Assembly: GCA_024641655.1 (NCBI GenBank)
Contig: JAHECR010000027.1
Span: 1 to 45,375, forward strand
Direction: 5' to 3'
Source of the DNA: Acidimicrobiaceae bacterium
GTDB lineage: Bacteria > Actinomycetota > Acidimicrobiia > Acidimicrobiales > UBA8592
DNA: 45,375 bases
This document shows positions 1-8,143 of this stretch, one piece after another; the first letter of the stretch is position 1; the number at the start of each line of letters is the position of its first letter. A program made the position numbers and the translations under genes. A model generated the notes under the pieces. The model was given only the letters and a program-made list of their open reading frames with translations. It was not told the origin of the DNA and did not search any database.

Positions 1-856
1 TCGTCAGGGTCTCGATGCACACCGGCCCGCCCCAGTAGTCGTCCTTCGCCCGGAGCACGAGCTCCTCGTTGGGCACGAACGACTCGACCTCGTAGGGTCC
101 GACACCGGCACCGTTGGGATCGAGGCTGAACTCCTCGGGGGTCATCGCGTTCACGACGTTCGGATTCGTGATGTTGCCTGCATCCTCGGCCAGCACGTAC
201 AGGAAGCTCGCCGATGGGCCGTTCAGGGTGAACACGATGGTCAGATCGTCAACGATCTCCATGTCGACGATCGCGGCAGCCAAGCCGGCTGAGCTGACCT
301 TGGCGTTCTTCATGCGCTCGAAGCTGAACTTGACCGCCTCGGTGGTGAGCGGATCACCGTTGCCGAAGGTGATCCCCGGGCGAAGCTTCACGGTCCACAC
401 CGTGAGGTCTTCGTCGGTCGAGACCGACTCGGCGACGTGGGGGAGGTAGGTGCCGTTGGCCGCGTCGTAGAGGATGAGGGTGTCGAAGATCGCAGCGATC
501 TCGATGCCGCCGGCGACGCCCGAGCCCAGAGCGACCGTCGGATCGAGCGAGCTCGTCGCTCGTGCCAGGCCGAAGGTCGCGGAACCGCCGACGCGGTCAG
601 CGGTGCAGGTGTCACCGTCGTCGGTGGGCTCCACGAGCATGTTCTCGCCTGCCGCCACGGGTTCCGCGGTCGGTGGCTCGGTGGGAGCCTGGGTGGCCGT
701 CGGCGCGGTGGTCGGGCTGCCACCGTCGTCGGTGGCAGCACTGTCGTCATTGCTGGCCGTGTCGTCATCGCCGCAGCCGGCCGCGATGAGCCCCAGCACG
801 GCGAGGATCGCCAGGATCCTCAGCCAACGTCCGAACCCGGATCTCGTTCCCCTCAT
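1..856 (-). CDS. ABC transporter substrate-binding lipoprotein (SBP family 5), 3' end off window
   Basis: This is the N-terminal 285 codons of an oligopeptide/dipeptide-type extracellular solute-binding protein; the frame is open to the left edge. The start lies behind a good ribosome site (AGGGGGAACC). Residues 12-28 form a lipoprotein signal peptide ending in the lipobox IAAGC, so Cys28 should be lipidated and the protein tethered outside the membrane. An acidic, Pro/Thr-rich linker follows, then the family-5 fold (TFGLARATSSLDP, LRPGITFGNGDPLT, FSFERMKN). It should capture the substrate for the permease/ATPase operon that starts at 6519 on the same strand. The first 28 residues closely resemble those of the binding protein at 31123, so the two are paralogs. 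A CCAAACG-type site lies just upstream, and a tetR gene precedes it. Family assignment is firm; ligand unknown. Confidence 0.9.
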   Translation of the reverse strand, partial: MRGTRSGFGRWLRILAILAVLGLIAAGCGDDDTASNDDSAATDDGGSPTTAPTATQAPTEPPTAEPVAAGENMLVEPTDDGDTCTADRVGGSATFGLARATSSLDPTVALGSGVAGGIEIAAIFDTLILYDAANGTYLPHVAESVSTDEDLTVWTVKLRPGITFGNGDPLTTEAVKFSFERMKNAKVSSAGLAAAIVDMEIVDDLTIVFTLNGPSASFLYVLAEDAGNITNPNVVNAMTPEEFSLDPNGAGVGPYEVESFVPNEELVLRAKDDYWGGPVCIETLT

Positions 857-911
857 GGTTCCCCCTGATCGATGTGAGTCGTCTCGTGGCCCCTGAATTG
901 GGGTTCACCAA

Positions 912-923
912 CCAAACGGTAGT
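912..923. promoter_or_regulatory. Candidate TetR-type operator upstream of the binding-protein gene
   Basis: CCAAACGGTAGT matches 9 of 12 positions of the CCAAACGATCGG core seen at 8019-8030. It is followed by GTTCGAAC, an 8-bp palindrome. It sits in the 130-bp gap between tetR (ends 987) and the binding-protein start (856), where an autoregulated or neighbour-regulated promoter would be expected. This is the weakest member of the family. Confidence 0.4.
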
Positions 924-986
924 TCGAACGAACCACCCTGTCTACCGCGGCGTCGTCGGCGTCCACCGTGCCGCGAACTAACCGCC

Positions 987-1625
987 TCATCGGTCGAGCG
1001 TGGACCCGAGCCCCCGGAGGGCGAAGTCGGCGTAGGCAGCGCTGTGGTCAGCGAGGCTCAACCTGCTGTTCGGCCGGCGGTGCAGATGACTCGACTTCAT
1101 GAGCTCGAAGACCATGGCGGCGCACTGACTGACGTCGAGCGTCGCGTCGAAGGTCCCCTCGGCGACTCCCTGGGCGATGATCTCCTCCACGAAGGTGCTG
1201 ATCCGTCGGCGATTGGCCTTGACCGCGTCGAGGCGGTCGGTGGTCAGTCTCTGGAACTCGCGTTCCGCGACGATGAGCCAATCGCGTTCGCGCTCTTTGA
1301 GCTGCATCCATCGGTCGATGAACGCACGGAGGCGGACCGGCGCCGGGCTCCGCGCCAGGTCGTCATCCTCGGCGAGGGACTCGAGAGCGATCTTCTGAGC
1401 GCGCACGACGAGCTCGAAGAGGAGGTCTTCCTTGGTCTTGATGTAGTAGTAGATGCTGCCCTTCAACAGGCCGACGGCATCGGCGACCTCCTGGAGGCTG
1501 GTCCCCTCGTAGCCTCGTTCGTAGAAGCCACTGGCCGCCGCCCGGATGATCTCGTTCCATCGTTCCTCGCGGTCGAGCCGGTGCGGGTCGCCTTGGTTGT
1601 GAGACCTGTTGGGTGGCGTGGGCAT
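987..1625 (-). CDS. TetR/AcrR-family transcriptional regulator
   Basis: A 212-residue one-domain-plus-ligand-pocket repressor. Residues about 20-66 form the TetR_N helix-turn-helix (IIRAAASGFYERGYEGTS, then LLKGSIYYYIKTKEDLL as recognition helix and its cap). The style is that of actinobacterial acyl-CoA-responsive TetRs such as KstR2/FadR-like proteins, though the ligand cannot be read from sequence. The remaining all-helical domain is diverged. The gene lies 15 bp downstream of the ATPase gene ending at 1641 and 130 bp upstream of the binding-protein gene, on the same strand, so it probably belongs to the transporter operon. It is the natural candidate to bind the CCAAACGNTCGG sites at 912, 6616, 8015 and 23475, but that link is inference. 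Confidence 0.88.
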   Translation of the reverse strand: MPTPPNRSHNQGDPHRLDREERWNEIIRAAASGFYERGYEGTSLQEVADAVGLLKGSIYYYIKTKEDLLFELVVRAQKIALESLAEDDDLARSPAPVRLRAFIDRWMQLKERERDWLIVAEREFQRLTTDRLDAVKANRRRISTFVEEIIAQGVAEGTFDATLDVSQCAAMVFELMKSSHLHRRPNSRLSLADHSAAYADFALRGLGSTLDR

Positions 1626-1640
1626 GTCGATGATCGGCTC

Positions 1641-2651
1641 CTAGCCGCTGCGGGCGGTTGCTGCCGTGGGGAAATGGCAGGCGACGAAGTGGTCAGCGTC
1701 GATCGCGGTCAGCTGGGGCTCTTCCTCGGCGCACCGGGGCTGCGCGTAGACGCAGCGGGTGCGGAACCTGCAGCCCGAGGGCGGGTCGATCGGGGAAGGC
1801 AGTTCGGCCACGCCGGCCTCGAGGGGTCGCGGCGTGCTCCGGCGGGGTTCGGGCCGCGGGATGGACTCGAGGAGCACCGACGTGTAGGGATGCGCCGGTC
1901 GGGCGTAGATCGCGTCGGGCGACCCGACCTCACAGACCTTGCCCAGGTACATCACGAGCACCCGGTCGCTCACGTTCTTCACGACGGCGAGGTCGTGGGC
2001 GATGAAGGCCATCGTGAGCCCGTGGTCGGCCTTCATCTTGCGCAGCAGGTTGATGATCTGGGCCTGGATCGACACGTCGAGTGCCGAGACCGGTTCGTCG
2101 CAGATGACGACCTTCGGGTCGAGGATCAACGCCCGGGCGATGCAGATGCGTTGTGCTTGCCCGCCGGAGAACTCGCCAGGGCGGCGATCGGCCACGACGT
2201 CGGGCTCGAGGCCTACCGCGCTCAGCATCTCGCGCGCTCGGGCCTGGGCGGTCTGGTTGTCGGCCCCCCAGATCGTGAGGCCGCGAGAGATGATGTCGAT
2301 CACCGTACGACGCGGGTTGAGCGACGAGATCGGGTCCTGGAAGATCATCTGGAGCTTGGGACGTTTCGCCCGCATCTGCTCGGGACTGAGCGCGGTGAGG
2401 TCGATGCCGTCGATCTCCACGAGCCCTGACGTGGGCCCTGGTAGCTGCATGATCGCTCGACCGGTCGTGGACTTCCCGCAACCGGACTCGCCTACGATCC
2501 CCAGCGTCTCGCCCTCGAGGATGTCGAGGCTGATCCCGGACACGGCGTGCACGACCGAGTCGCGACCTGCGGGGAACTCCACCACGAGATCCTCCACGCG
2601 CACGAGTGGGTCCTGATCGGGGCGCAGATGTGCCTTGCCGGTGCCTGCCAT
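1641..2651 (-). CDS. Oligopeptide/dipeptide ABC transporter ATP-binding protein (DppF/OppF type)
   Basis: A 336-residue ATPase that powers import with its partner at 2651-3736. Walker A is GESGCGKSTT, the signature is FSGGQAQR, and Walker B is VVICDEPVSALD, followed by the switch His in IAHDLAVV. The C-terminal oligopeptide-transporter extension is present with its Cys-rich segment (CRFRTRCVYAQPRC), which in this family can hold an iron-sulfur cluster. The start was placed at MAGTGK because its ATG overlaps the stop of the upstream gene (TGATG); a longer reading would run back into that gene. The next gene downstream is tetR. Confidence 0.93.
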   Translation of the reverse strand: MAGTGKAHLRPDQDPLVRVEDLVVEFPAGRDSVVHAVSGISLDILEGETLGIVGESGCGKSTTGRAIMQLPGPTSGLVEIDGIDLTALSPEQMRAKRPKLQMIFQDPISSLNPRRTVIDIISRGLTIWGADNQTAQARAREMLSAVGLEPDVVADRRPGEFSGGQAQRICIARALILDPKVVICDEPVSALDVSIQAQIINLLRKMKADHGLTMAFIAHDLAVVKNVSDRVLVMYLGKVCEVGSPDAIYARPAHPYTSVLLESIPRPEPRRSTPRPLEAGVAELPSPIDPPSGCRFRTRCVYAQPRCAEEEPQLTAIDADHFVACHFPTAATARSG

Positions 2652-3736
2652 CAGCCCACCACGGTCTCTCGCAGTGACAGTCCCGCCGCGGTCGATCCCG
2701 CGGCTTCGTTGGCCTCGAGTGCTGCTCGACCCTCGTCGGAGCCCACCGGGAAGAAGCACCGGAACGGATGCCCTCCATGGGTTGGCATGAGCTCCGGTTG
2801 TTCATCGAGACATCGCAGCTGCGCGTAGCGACAGCGCGGAGCAAAGCGACAGCTTCCCGCCGGATCCACCATGTCCGGGGGCCGTCCGCTGATCGCCTCC
2901 AGTGGCGTGTGGCTGGGATCCTCGAGCCGCGGGATCGATTTGAGCAGAGCCTCGGTGTAGGGGTGCTGCACGCAGTTGAAGAGTCGTTCGGTTGCGCCGA
3001 CCTCCACCATCTGTCCTGCGTACATGATGGCCACGCGGTCGGCATGGCCGGCAACGATCCCGAGGTCGTGGGTGATCAGGATCATGGCCATGCGCTCCTC
3101 TGCCTGGAGCTGGTCGAGCAGGTCGAGGATCTGCTTCTGGACCGTGACATCGAGTGCTGTCGTCGGCTCGTCGGCAATCAGCAGACGCGGCGAGCACGAG
3201 AGGGCGATCGCGATCGTGATGCGCTGACGCATTCCACCGGACAGCTCGTGGGGATACTGGTCGAGTCGCCGTCGCGGTTCGGGAATCCCGACCCGGTTGA
3301 GCAACTCGATCGCACGGTCCCGGGCGGCCGAGCGGCTCAACCCGAGGTGAAAGCGCATCGATTCGGTGAGTTGCCTGCCGATCCGCTTGACCGGGTTGAG
3401 CGACGTCATCGGGTCCTGGAAGACCATCGCCATCTCCGGCCCCCAGAAGTGCTTCGCCTCCGCCGGTCGCAGGTGGCGCACGTCGCGCCCGTCGAACAGG
3501 ATCTCGCTTCCAGCCGCGACCTCTCCGTTCGACGGCAGGAGGTTCATCACCGTCCTGACGAGCACGGACTTGCCCGACCCCGATTCACCGACGATTCCGA
3601 GGGTCTCACCAGCGGCAAGATCGAAGGAGACGCCGTCGACGGCGAGGAGTGGACCGCGCGAGGTGCGAAAGGAGGTGCGGGCGTCGCGCACCTGCAACAG
3701 CGGTGATGTCGTCGGGTCGGTACTCGCCTCAGTCAT
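2651..3736 (-). CDS. Oligopeptide/dipeptide ABC transporter ATP-binding protein (DppD/OppD type)
   Basis: A 361-residue ATPase with Walker [11 protein letters not shown], signature LSGGMRQR, Walker [13 protein letters not shown] and switch His in ITHDLGIV. The C-terminal Opp/Dpp extension carries the [14 protein letters not shown] cluster motif. It pairs with the DppF-type ATPase immediately downstream, forming the usual hetero-dimer on the cytoplasmic face. The gene starts 8 nt inside the end of the RDD gene and its stop overlaps the next start, so translation is likely coupled. It is a diverged paralog of the ATPase at 34870. The transported compound is unknown; 'dipeptide' is a family label only. 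Confidence 0.93.
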   Translation of the reverse strand: MTEASTDPTTSPLLQVRDARTSFRTSRGPLLAVDGVSFDLAAGETLGIVGESGSGKSVLVRTVMNLLPSNGEVAAGSEILFDGRDVRHLRPAEAKHFWGPEMAMVFQDPMTSLNPVKRIGRQLTESMRFHLGLSRSAARDRAIELLNRVGIPEPRRRLDQYPHELSGGMRQRITIAIALSCSPRLLIADEPTTALDVTVQKQILDLLDQLQAEERMAMILITHDLGIVAGHADRVAIMYAGQMVEVGATERLFNCVQHPYTEALLKSIPRLEDPSHTPLEAISGRPPDMVDPAGSCRFAPRCRYAQLRCLDEQPELMPTHGGHPFRCFFPVGSDEGRAALEANEAAGSTAAGLSLRETVVG

Positions 3737-4328
3737 TGATGGCCCCCTGCCCCTTCCAGGTGCGGACGAATCGGGCGATGTCGAACGATCGCGGGACGGG
3801 CGGGCTGTCGGGGTCCTCCGCGGAGCGGTCGTACCGCACGACTCGGGTGGCTGCGAGTCGGTCGTTCAGTGACGTGCCGGATCGGGACATGGCCGGCACA
3901 CCTGTGCTCGCGACGAGCAGCGCCCCGAGCCACAGCGGTGGCACGATCCACAACGCCGCGGTCGGCACGGCCCGCACCAGACACCGTCGACCCGAGAGCG
4001 CCTCCGACGTTCCGATCACCCGGATGTGGCACGTGTCCATGCCCGGGGTCTGGCCGTGGTTGTAGTGGACGAAGTAGGCCTCGTGCGCGGCCACACACAC
4101 AGCGAAGACGACCGTCGGCACGAACGCCTGGCCCCAGGGAGGTGGAGCGAAGCGCCGTGCGAGGTCGGTGACGAACCACAGCACCTGGGTGACCGAGAGC
4201 GCCCACAGCAGGAAGAAGACGGTGAGCGCGTCGAGCATGCGGGCGAGGGCGCGGCGCCAGAGCTCAGCGGTTGCCCGCTCACGGAGCGGAAGCGAGGTCA
4301 GTTGGCTCAGCCCTGCTGCGGATTCCAT
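3729..4328 (-). CDS. RDD-family integral membrane protein within the ABC operon
   Basis: A 199-residue membrane protein. It carries the RDD signature: the Arg and Asp of RALARMLDAL near residue 28 in the first membrane helix, HYNHGQTPGM near residue 90, and the closing SLNDRLAATRVV. Three to four hydrophobic helices are visible (about 30-55, 68-85 and 120-145). RDD proteins have been linked to small-molecule or ion transport, but most are uncharacterised. It overlaps the permease gene by 22 nt upstream and the DppD-type gene by 8 nt downstream, so it is a true operon member. Opp/Dpp operons do not usually contain such a gene, and the second importer in this window lacks one. It may be an accessory subunit; this is inference. 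Confidence 0.82.
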   Translation of the reverse strand: MESAAGLSQLTSLPLRERATAELWRRALARMLDALTVFFLLWALSVTQVLWFVTDLARRFAPPPWGQAFVPTVVFAVCVAAHEAYFVHYNHGQTPGMDTCHIRVIGTSEALSGRRCLVRAVPTAALWIVPPLWLGALLVASTGVPAMSRSGTSLNDRLAATRVVRYDRSAEDPDSPPVPRSFDIARFVRTWKGQGAIND

Positions 4329-5377
4329 ACGTTCCTTGCCTTGTCACCGATCCGATTGAACGCGAAGACCGTGAGGAAGAGGATGGACCCCGGCACGAAC
4401 ACCAGATGCGGGTGGCGATCGAAGTCGGCCTGTCCGGCAGCGATCATGTTCCCCCAGGTGGGGTTGGGCCGTTGGATGCTCAGGCCCAGGAAGCTCAACG
4501 AGGCTTCGGCGACGATGAGCACCGCGACGATGATGAAGCCATAGGAGACCACGGGGAGCAGCACGTTCGGGAGCAGCTCCCGACGCATGATCGCCGTGTT
4601 GCGCTCGCCGACACCCTTGGCGGCGAGCACGAACTCCCGCTGCGCGAACACGAGGGTGTTCGCCCGCGCGAGACGGACGTAGCTGGGGATGCCGAGCAGC
4701 GCCAGCGCCAAGGTCACGTTGCGCACGTTCGGCGTGAGCACTGCGACCATACCGAGCAGCAGGATCAACGGCGGGAACGCCAGCATGGAGTCGGTGAACA
4801 GATTGACCACCGCATCGGCCTTGCCGCGGTAGTAGCCCGCGGCGATGCCGATGGACCCGCCGATGATCGTCCCGATGACGACGGCGCCCAGGCTCACGAT
4901 GAGCGAGACCCGCGCGCCGTAGACGATGCCCCCGAGAATGTCGAGTCCTTGTCGGTCGGTGCCCAGGGGGTGCTCCGAGAACAGGTCGGGGCGCAGGAGT
5001 GCCGGGGTGCGAAGGGTCTTGGAGACATCGCGCGCCTCGGCAAGCGGGAGGACGTCAGCGAGTGCGGCCGACACCGTCACCAACGCAATCCAGGCGCAGG
5101 CGAGCCAAAGGTCGGCCTCGAAGCCCGGGCCGTGACGCGCTCGGCCGACACGGTCGAATCCCACGTACCCACTCACGAAGCCCGCGCCGGCCACCACGAC
5201 GCGGATTTCCGCGGTCGTCGACGTCAGGACCCCGAGCGCGACATAGACCAGCGCCGCGCCGACGACGAGGGCCGCACCACCGCTGGCCATGAGGTGCCGG
5301 CGCGAGTGACCCGCCCTTGGCGGCGGCGTATCGCCGCGGGCGTCGGGTTCAGGAGGGAGGGAAACGGTGGCGCTCAT
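4307..5377 (-). CDS. ABC transporter permease (DppC/OppC type) with extra N-terminal membrane segments
   Basis: A 356-residue inner-membrane permease. The C-terminal two thirds is the standard BPD_transp_1 fold, preceded by EHPLGTDRQGLDIL, the typical DppC motif. The EAA loop that contacts the ATPase reads EFVLAAKGVGERN..LLPN. The N-terminal third differs from the usual DppC: residues about 30-50, 58-75 and 88-105 are hydrophobic, giving extra helices in place of the single one normally found. The gene starts 2 nt after the stop of the DppB-type gene and overlaps the RDD gene. Its homolog in the second importer (33863) has the usual shorter N-terminus. Confidence 0.9.
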   Translation of the reverse strand: MSATVSLPPEPDARGDTPPPRAGHSRRHLMASGGAALVVGAALVYVALGVLTSTTAEIRVVVAGAGFVSGYVGFDRVGRARHGPGFEADLWLACAWIALVTVSAALADVLPLAEARDVSKTLRTPALLRPDLFSEHPLGTDRQGLDILGGIVYGARVSLIVSLGAVVIGTIIGGSIGIAAGYYRGKADAVVNLFTDSMLAFPPLILLLGMVAVLTPNVRNVTLALALLGIPSYVRLARANTLVFAQREFVLAAKGVGERNTAIMRRELLPNVLLPVVSYGFIIVAVLIVAEASLSFLGLSIQRPNPTWGNMIAAGQADFDRHPHLVFVPGSILFLTVFAFNRIGDKARNVWNPQQG

Positions 5378-5379
5378 GG

Positions 5380-6519
5380 TCAGACCCGCCCCCGTCGGAT
5401 TCGCGGATCGAGGTACGCATAGGAGAGGTCCACGATCGCGTTCACGAGCACGTAGAACACCGCGATCACGAGCACCGAGGCCTGGACCACACGGAAGTCC
5501 TTGGCGCCGATCGCTCGAACGATCATGGTCCCCATACCCGGCAGATTGAAGATCGTCTCCACGATCACGGTTCCACCGATGGCTCGTCCGAGAGCCACCC
5601 CGGCGACGGTGATCAGGGAGAACGACGACGGGCGCAACGCGTCACCGAAGAGGATCCGCCACCGGGGCATCCCCTTCGCTCGTGCCGAGAGGATGAAGTC
5701 CTCCTGAAGCGTGGTCAGCAGGTCGCCGCGAAGAAGCCGCATGAAGATCGCGGCCTCGACCAGCGCGAGGGTGAGCGCGGGGAGGAAGGAGTGCCGCAGG
5801 TTCTCGAGGAGACCTTCGTCGGAGGTGAGGCGGGCGAAGCCCTGGCGCGGGAAGTCGGGGAGGGCGATGGCGACGATCAGTACCGCCGCGGTGGCCGCGC
5901 TCAACTTGGCCGCCGAGGCGAGCAGGAAGCCGGTCCGTTCGCGCCCAGCCTCGTGCAGCGGTGCGCGATGGACGGTCTGCGCCAGCTGCAGTGCGATCAG
6001 GAAGACCCCGAGACCCAGAATCGTCCACTGGACCAGTGCCTTGTGGAAGATGAAGAAGTAGATCAGGAGCAGCGCTGCCAGGAAGCTCGGCACCGAGATC
6101 GCCGCGAAGGCCCCGGCGTTGGTGAGTCGATCGAAGGGATCGCCCGCGTTCGACGCGGCCCGCAGCGCCACGGGGACCGCGATGAGGAACGACATGGCCA
6201 TGGCCATGATGGAGATCTGCAGCGTCACCGGCAGGCGGGAGCGGATCATGTCCGAGACCGGTTGCACCGGCGGGAGGAACGAGTTTCCGAGGTTCCCCGA
6301 GAAGGTGTCGCCCAGCCAGTCGAAGTAGCGCTCGACGGCCGGCTTGTCCAGACCGAGCTCGGCGCGGATCTCGGCGAGCTGCTCCGCGGTGGCGTCATCG
6401 CCCGCGATGGCGACTGCGGGGTCGCCTGGTACGAGGTCGATCATGAAGAACGTCGCGAGGCTCACGAGGAACAGCACCGGAACGAGATGCAGCAGCTTCA
6501 GCCCGATGGTCCTGGTCAT
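5380..6519 (-). CDS. ABC transporter permease (DppB/OppB type), first gene of operon, with internal insertion
   Basis: A 379-residue permease, longer than the 300-340 usual for the family. It opens with the standard LLHLVPVLFLVSLATFF helix and the DLVPGDPAVAIAGDDAT periplasmic motif. The EAA loop (EDFILSARAKGMPRWRILF) and the closing BPD_transp_1 helices are normal. Between the conserved helices, at about residues 165-235, lies an added hydrophobic stretch with two further probable membrane spans. The start is ATG with a promoter-sized gap of about 160 bp upstream holding a CCGTTCGATTGG site. It heads the minus-strand operon DppB-DppC-RDD-DppD-DppF and, after tetR, the binding protein. Confidence 0.91.
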   Translation of the reverse strand: MTRTIGLKLLHLVPVLFLVSLATFFMIDLVPGDPAVAIAGDDATAEQLAEIRAELGLDKPAVERYFDWLGDTFSGNLGNSFLPPVQPVSDMIRSRLPVTLQISIMAMAMSFLIAVPVALRAASNAGDPFDRLTNAGAFAAISVPSFLAALLLIYFFIFHKALVQWTILGLGVFLIALQLAQTVHRAPLHEAGRERTGFLLASAAKLSAATAAVLIVAIALPDFPRQGFARLTSDEGLLENLRHSFLPALTLALVEAAIFMRLLRGDLLTTLQEDFILSARAKGMPRWRILFGDALRPSSFSLITVAGVALGRAIGGTVIVETIFNLPGMGTMIVRAIGAKDFRVVQASVLVIAVFYVLVNAIVDLSYAYLDPRIRRGRV

Positions 6520-6615
6520 GAGCCCCCTCTACCCGTGGTGTCCGCCATGGTCACGAACACGGCATGCATCCTGGCGCTGCCAACGTATCTGGAGCCGGCT
6601 TCGGTCGTCAAACAA

Positions 6616-6627
6616 CCGTTCGATTGG
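6616..6627. promoter_or_regulatory. Candidate TetR-type operator upstream of the first permease operon
   Basis: CCGTTCGATTGG, read on the minus strand as CCAATCGAACGG, matches 10 of 12 positions of CCAAACGATCGG at 8019-8030. It lies about 100 bp upstream of the DppB-type start, in the only non-coding gap of that region. The internal symmetry is 8 of 12 positions. Confidence 0.42.
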
Positions 6628-6680
6628 CAGAACAGCAGCTCCGCTGTCGCCGCTCCTCGTGAAATCGTGCGCCGTCGAAC

Positions 6681-7898
6681 TCAGGCGTGTATTCCGTTGC
6701 GAGCCAAACCGAATGCTCGGATGGCGTTGCCGCGGGCGAGTTTGTAGGTCTCGTCCGCGTCGAGGCCGGCTTTGGCGCAGATCGAGCCGAGGACCTCCTT
6801 GCTGTTCGGGAACGTCGAATCCGCGTGGGGATAGTCGGTCTCGAAGCAGATCTGGTCCATGCCGATGGCGTCGCGGTTCCGCAGGCCGGTCTCGTCGTCG
6901 AACATACAGCCGAAGATCCGTCCGGCGACGTAGCTCGACGGCGGGTTCACGAGGCCCGAGCCGAAGCTGTTGGCGCTGCGCTCCTCCCAGAGTTTGTCGG
7001 CGCGCTCGAGGACGTAAGGCATCCAGCCGATCTGCCCCTCGGAATAGGCCAGAGTGAGCTTCTCGAACCGCTCGAGCGTGCCGGAGAAGATGTAGTCGAG
7101 CATCGAGCCCTGCGCGTTCTGGAACGTCAGCGTCGAGCTGATGATGAAGGGCGCGTCCGGACCGGTCGAGGGCATGCTCGAAGAGGACCCGATGTGCATG
7201 CAGACGACGGTGTCGGTCTCCTCGCAGGCGATGAACACGGGGTCCCAGTGTCGGTCCGGGCCATGGATCGATGGCAGGCCGAGGGGCACCGGGTTCTCGG
7301 GGAAGGTGATCGCATGGCTGCCCTTGTCGGCGCACCGTCGAATCTCCGCTGCGCTGAGCTCAGGGTCCCAGAGCGGCAGGATCGCCAACGGGAGCAGGCG
7401 GTTCCTGCCCGCCCCTCCTCCCCAGTCGTCGATCACCCAGTCGTTGTAGGCCTTGATGCAGAGGAGCGCGAGGTCCTTGTCCTTGCGCTCGCTGAAGGTC
7501 TGCCCGCAAAATCGCGGGAGAGTGTTCGGGAAGCAGATCGCGGCCTCGGTGTGGTTGGCGTCCATCGCCTCCAGGCGCTCCTTCTGCTTCCAGGTCCCTG
7601 GTTGGAGCTGGTCGAAGGTGGTGACGGTCTGCCCGAGCTCGGCGAACCCCGACGCGGCGTAGAGCATCACGAACGGGAAGAAGACGTCGTCGTAGAGCCA
7701 GACGTCGGCGAGCTCGCCGTCGGGGTCCTCTCTCCAGCTCGCGCTCCGTCCGCCCTTGCCGACGAGTGTCTGGGAGACCCGCATCCGCTCGACCCGGGGT
7801 CCTCTGTCGCGGTACTTGGCCGGGAGGCGCTCCTGCCAGAGCTCCGGCGGTTCCACGACGTGATCGTCGACACTGATGATGCGGGGGAGGTCGGTCAT
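6681..7898 (-). CDS. Amidohydrolase family 2 (ACMSD-like) metal-dependent hydrolase/decarboxylase
   Basis: A 405-residue TIM-barrel metalloenzyme of Pfam Amidohydro_2, the family of ACMSD-type decarboxylases and related hydrolases. The N-terminus has the metal-binding D-x-H (SVDDHVVEP), and near residue 355 is the characteristic ETDYPH motif whose Asp is catalytic in the family. The start was set at MTDLPR because the domain begins at once there; a 20-residue upstream extension is Ser/Pro-rich and has no family match. It is divergent from the D-aminoacylase-like gene at 8144 across a gap with a clear palindrome. It is a paralog of the gene at 16110 (DDHVIEP, EADYPHSDSTWP). Substrate unknown. 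Confidence 0.88.
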   Translation of the reverse strand: MTDLPRIISVDDHVVEPPELWQERLPAKYRDRGPRVERMRVSQTLVGKGGRSASWREDPDGELADVWLYDDVFFPFVMLYAASGFAELGQTVTTFDQLQPGTWKQKERLEAMDANHTEAAICFPNTLPRFCGQTFSERKDKDLALLCIKAYNDWVIDDWGGGAGRNRLLPLAILPLWDPELSAAEIRRCADKGSHAITFPENPVPLGLPSIHGPDRHWDPVFIACEETDTVVCMHIGSSSSMPSTGPDAPFIISSTLTFQNAQGSMLDYIFSGTLERFEKLTLAYSEGQIGWMPYVLERADKLWEERSANSFGSGLVNPPSSYVAGRIFGCMFDDETGLRNRDAIGMDQICFETDYPHADSTFPNSKEVLGSICAKAGLDADETYKLARGNAIRAFGLARNGIHA

Positions 7899-8014
7899 TG
7901 GGTCGCTTTCGTGTGGGGCAGCCGAGCGCGATGCAGTTGACTCGGTCGGCGTCGGCACCGACTCGCCATCGGGACTCGAACCGTGAACCGGTCCGTGCTG
8001 GAGTTGCTGGTCAA

Positions 8015-8034
8015 ACTACCGATCGTTTGGTAGT
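8015..8034. promoter_or_regulatory. 20-bp palindromic operator between divergent amidohydrolase genes
   Basis: ACTACCGATCGTTTGGTAGT has perfect 6-bp arms (ACTACC/GGTAGT) and 16 of 20 symmetric positions. It sits in the middle of the 245-bp gap between the divergent starts at 7898 and 8144, so it could control both. Size and symmetry suit a TetR-family dimer. Its core recurs at 23475 (11/12), 6616 (10/12) and 912 (9/12). Confidence 0.65.
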
Positions 8035-8143
8035 CTGTCCATCGAGCCCGGATTGACCGCATGCGCGTGCTCGGGTCGACGGCGGTGCCCGTTCGAGGCA
8101 TTCGCGCCGGCGCCGGCCGGGAGAACCTTGCTCGGGGGCATCG

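Noticed and set aside
1044..2429. Long plus-strand frame opposite the TetR and ATPase genes
   Set aside because: It is antisense to two certain genes, rich in Arg/Asp/His, with no family motif; a product of GC-biased third positions.
4271..6747. Long plus-strand frames opposite the permeases and RDD gene
   Set aside because: The translations are Arg/Glu/His-rich low-complexity shadows of well-supported minus-strand membrane proteins.
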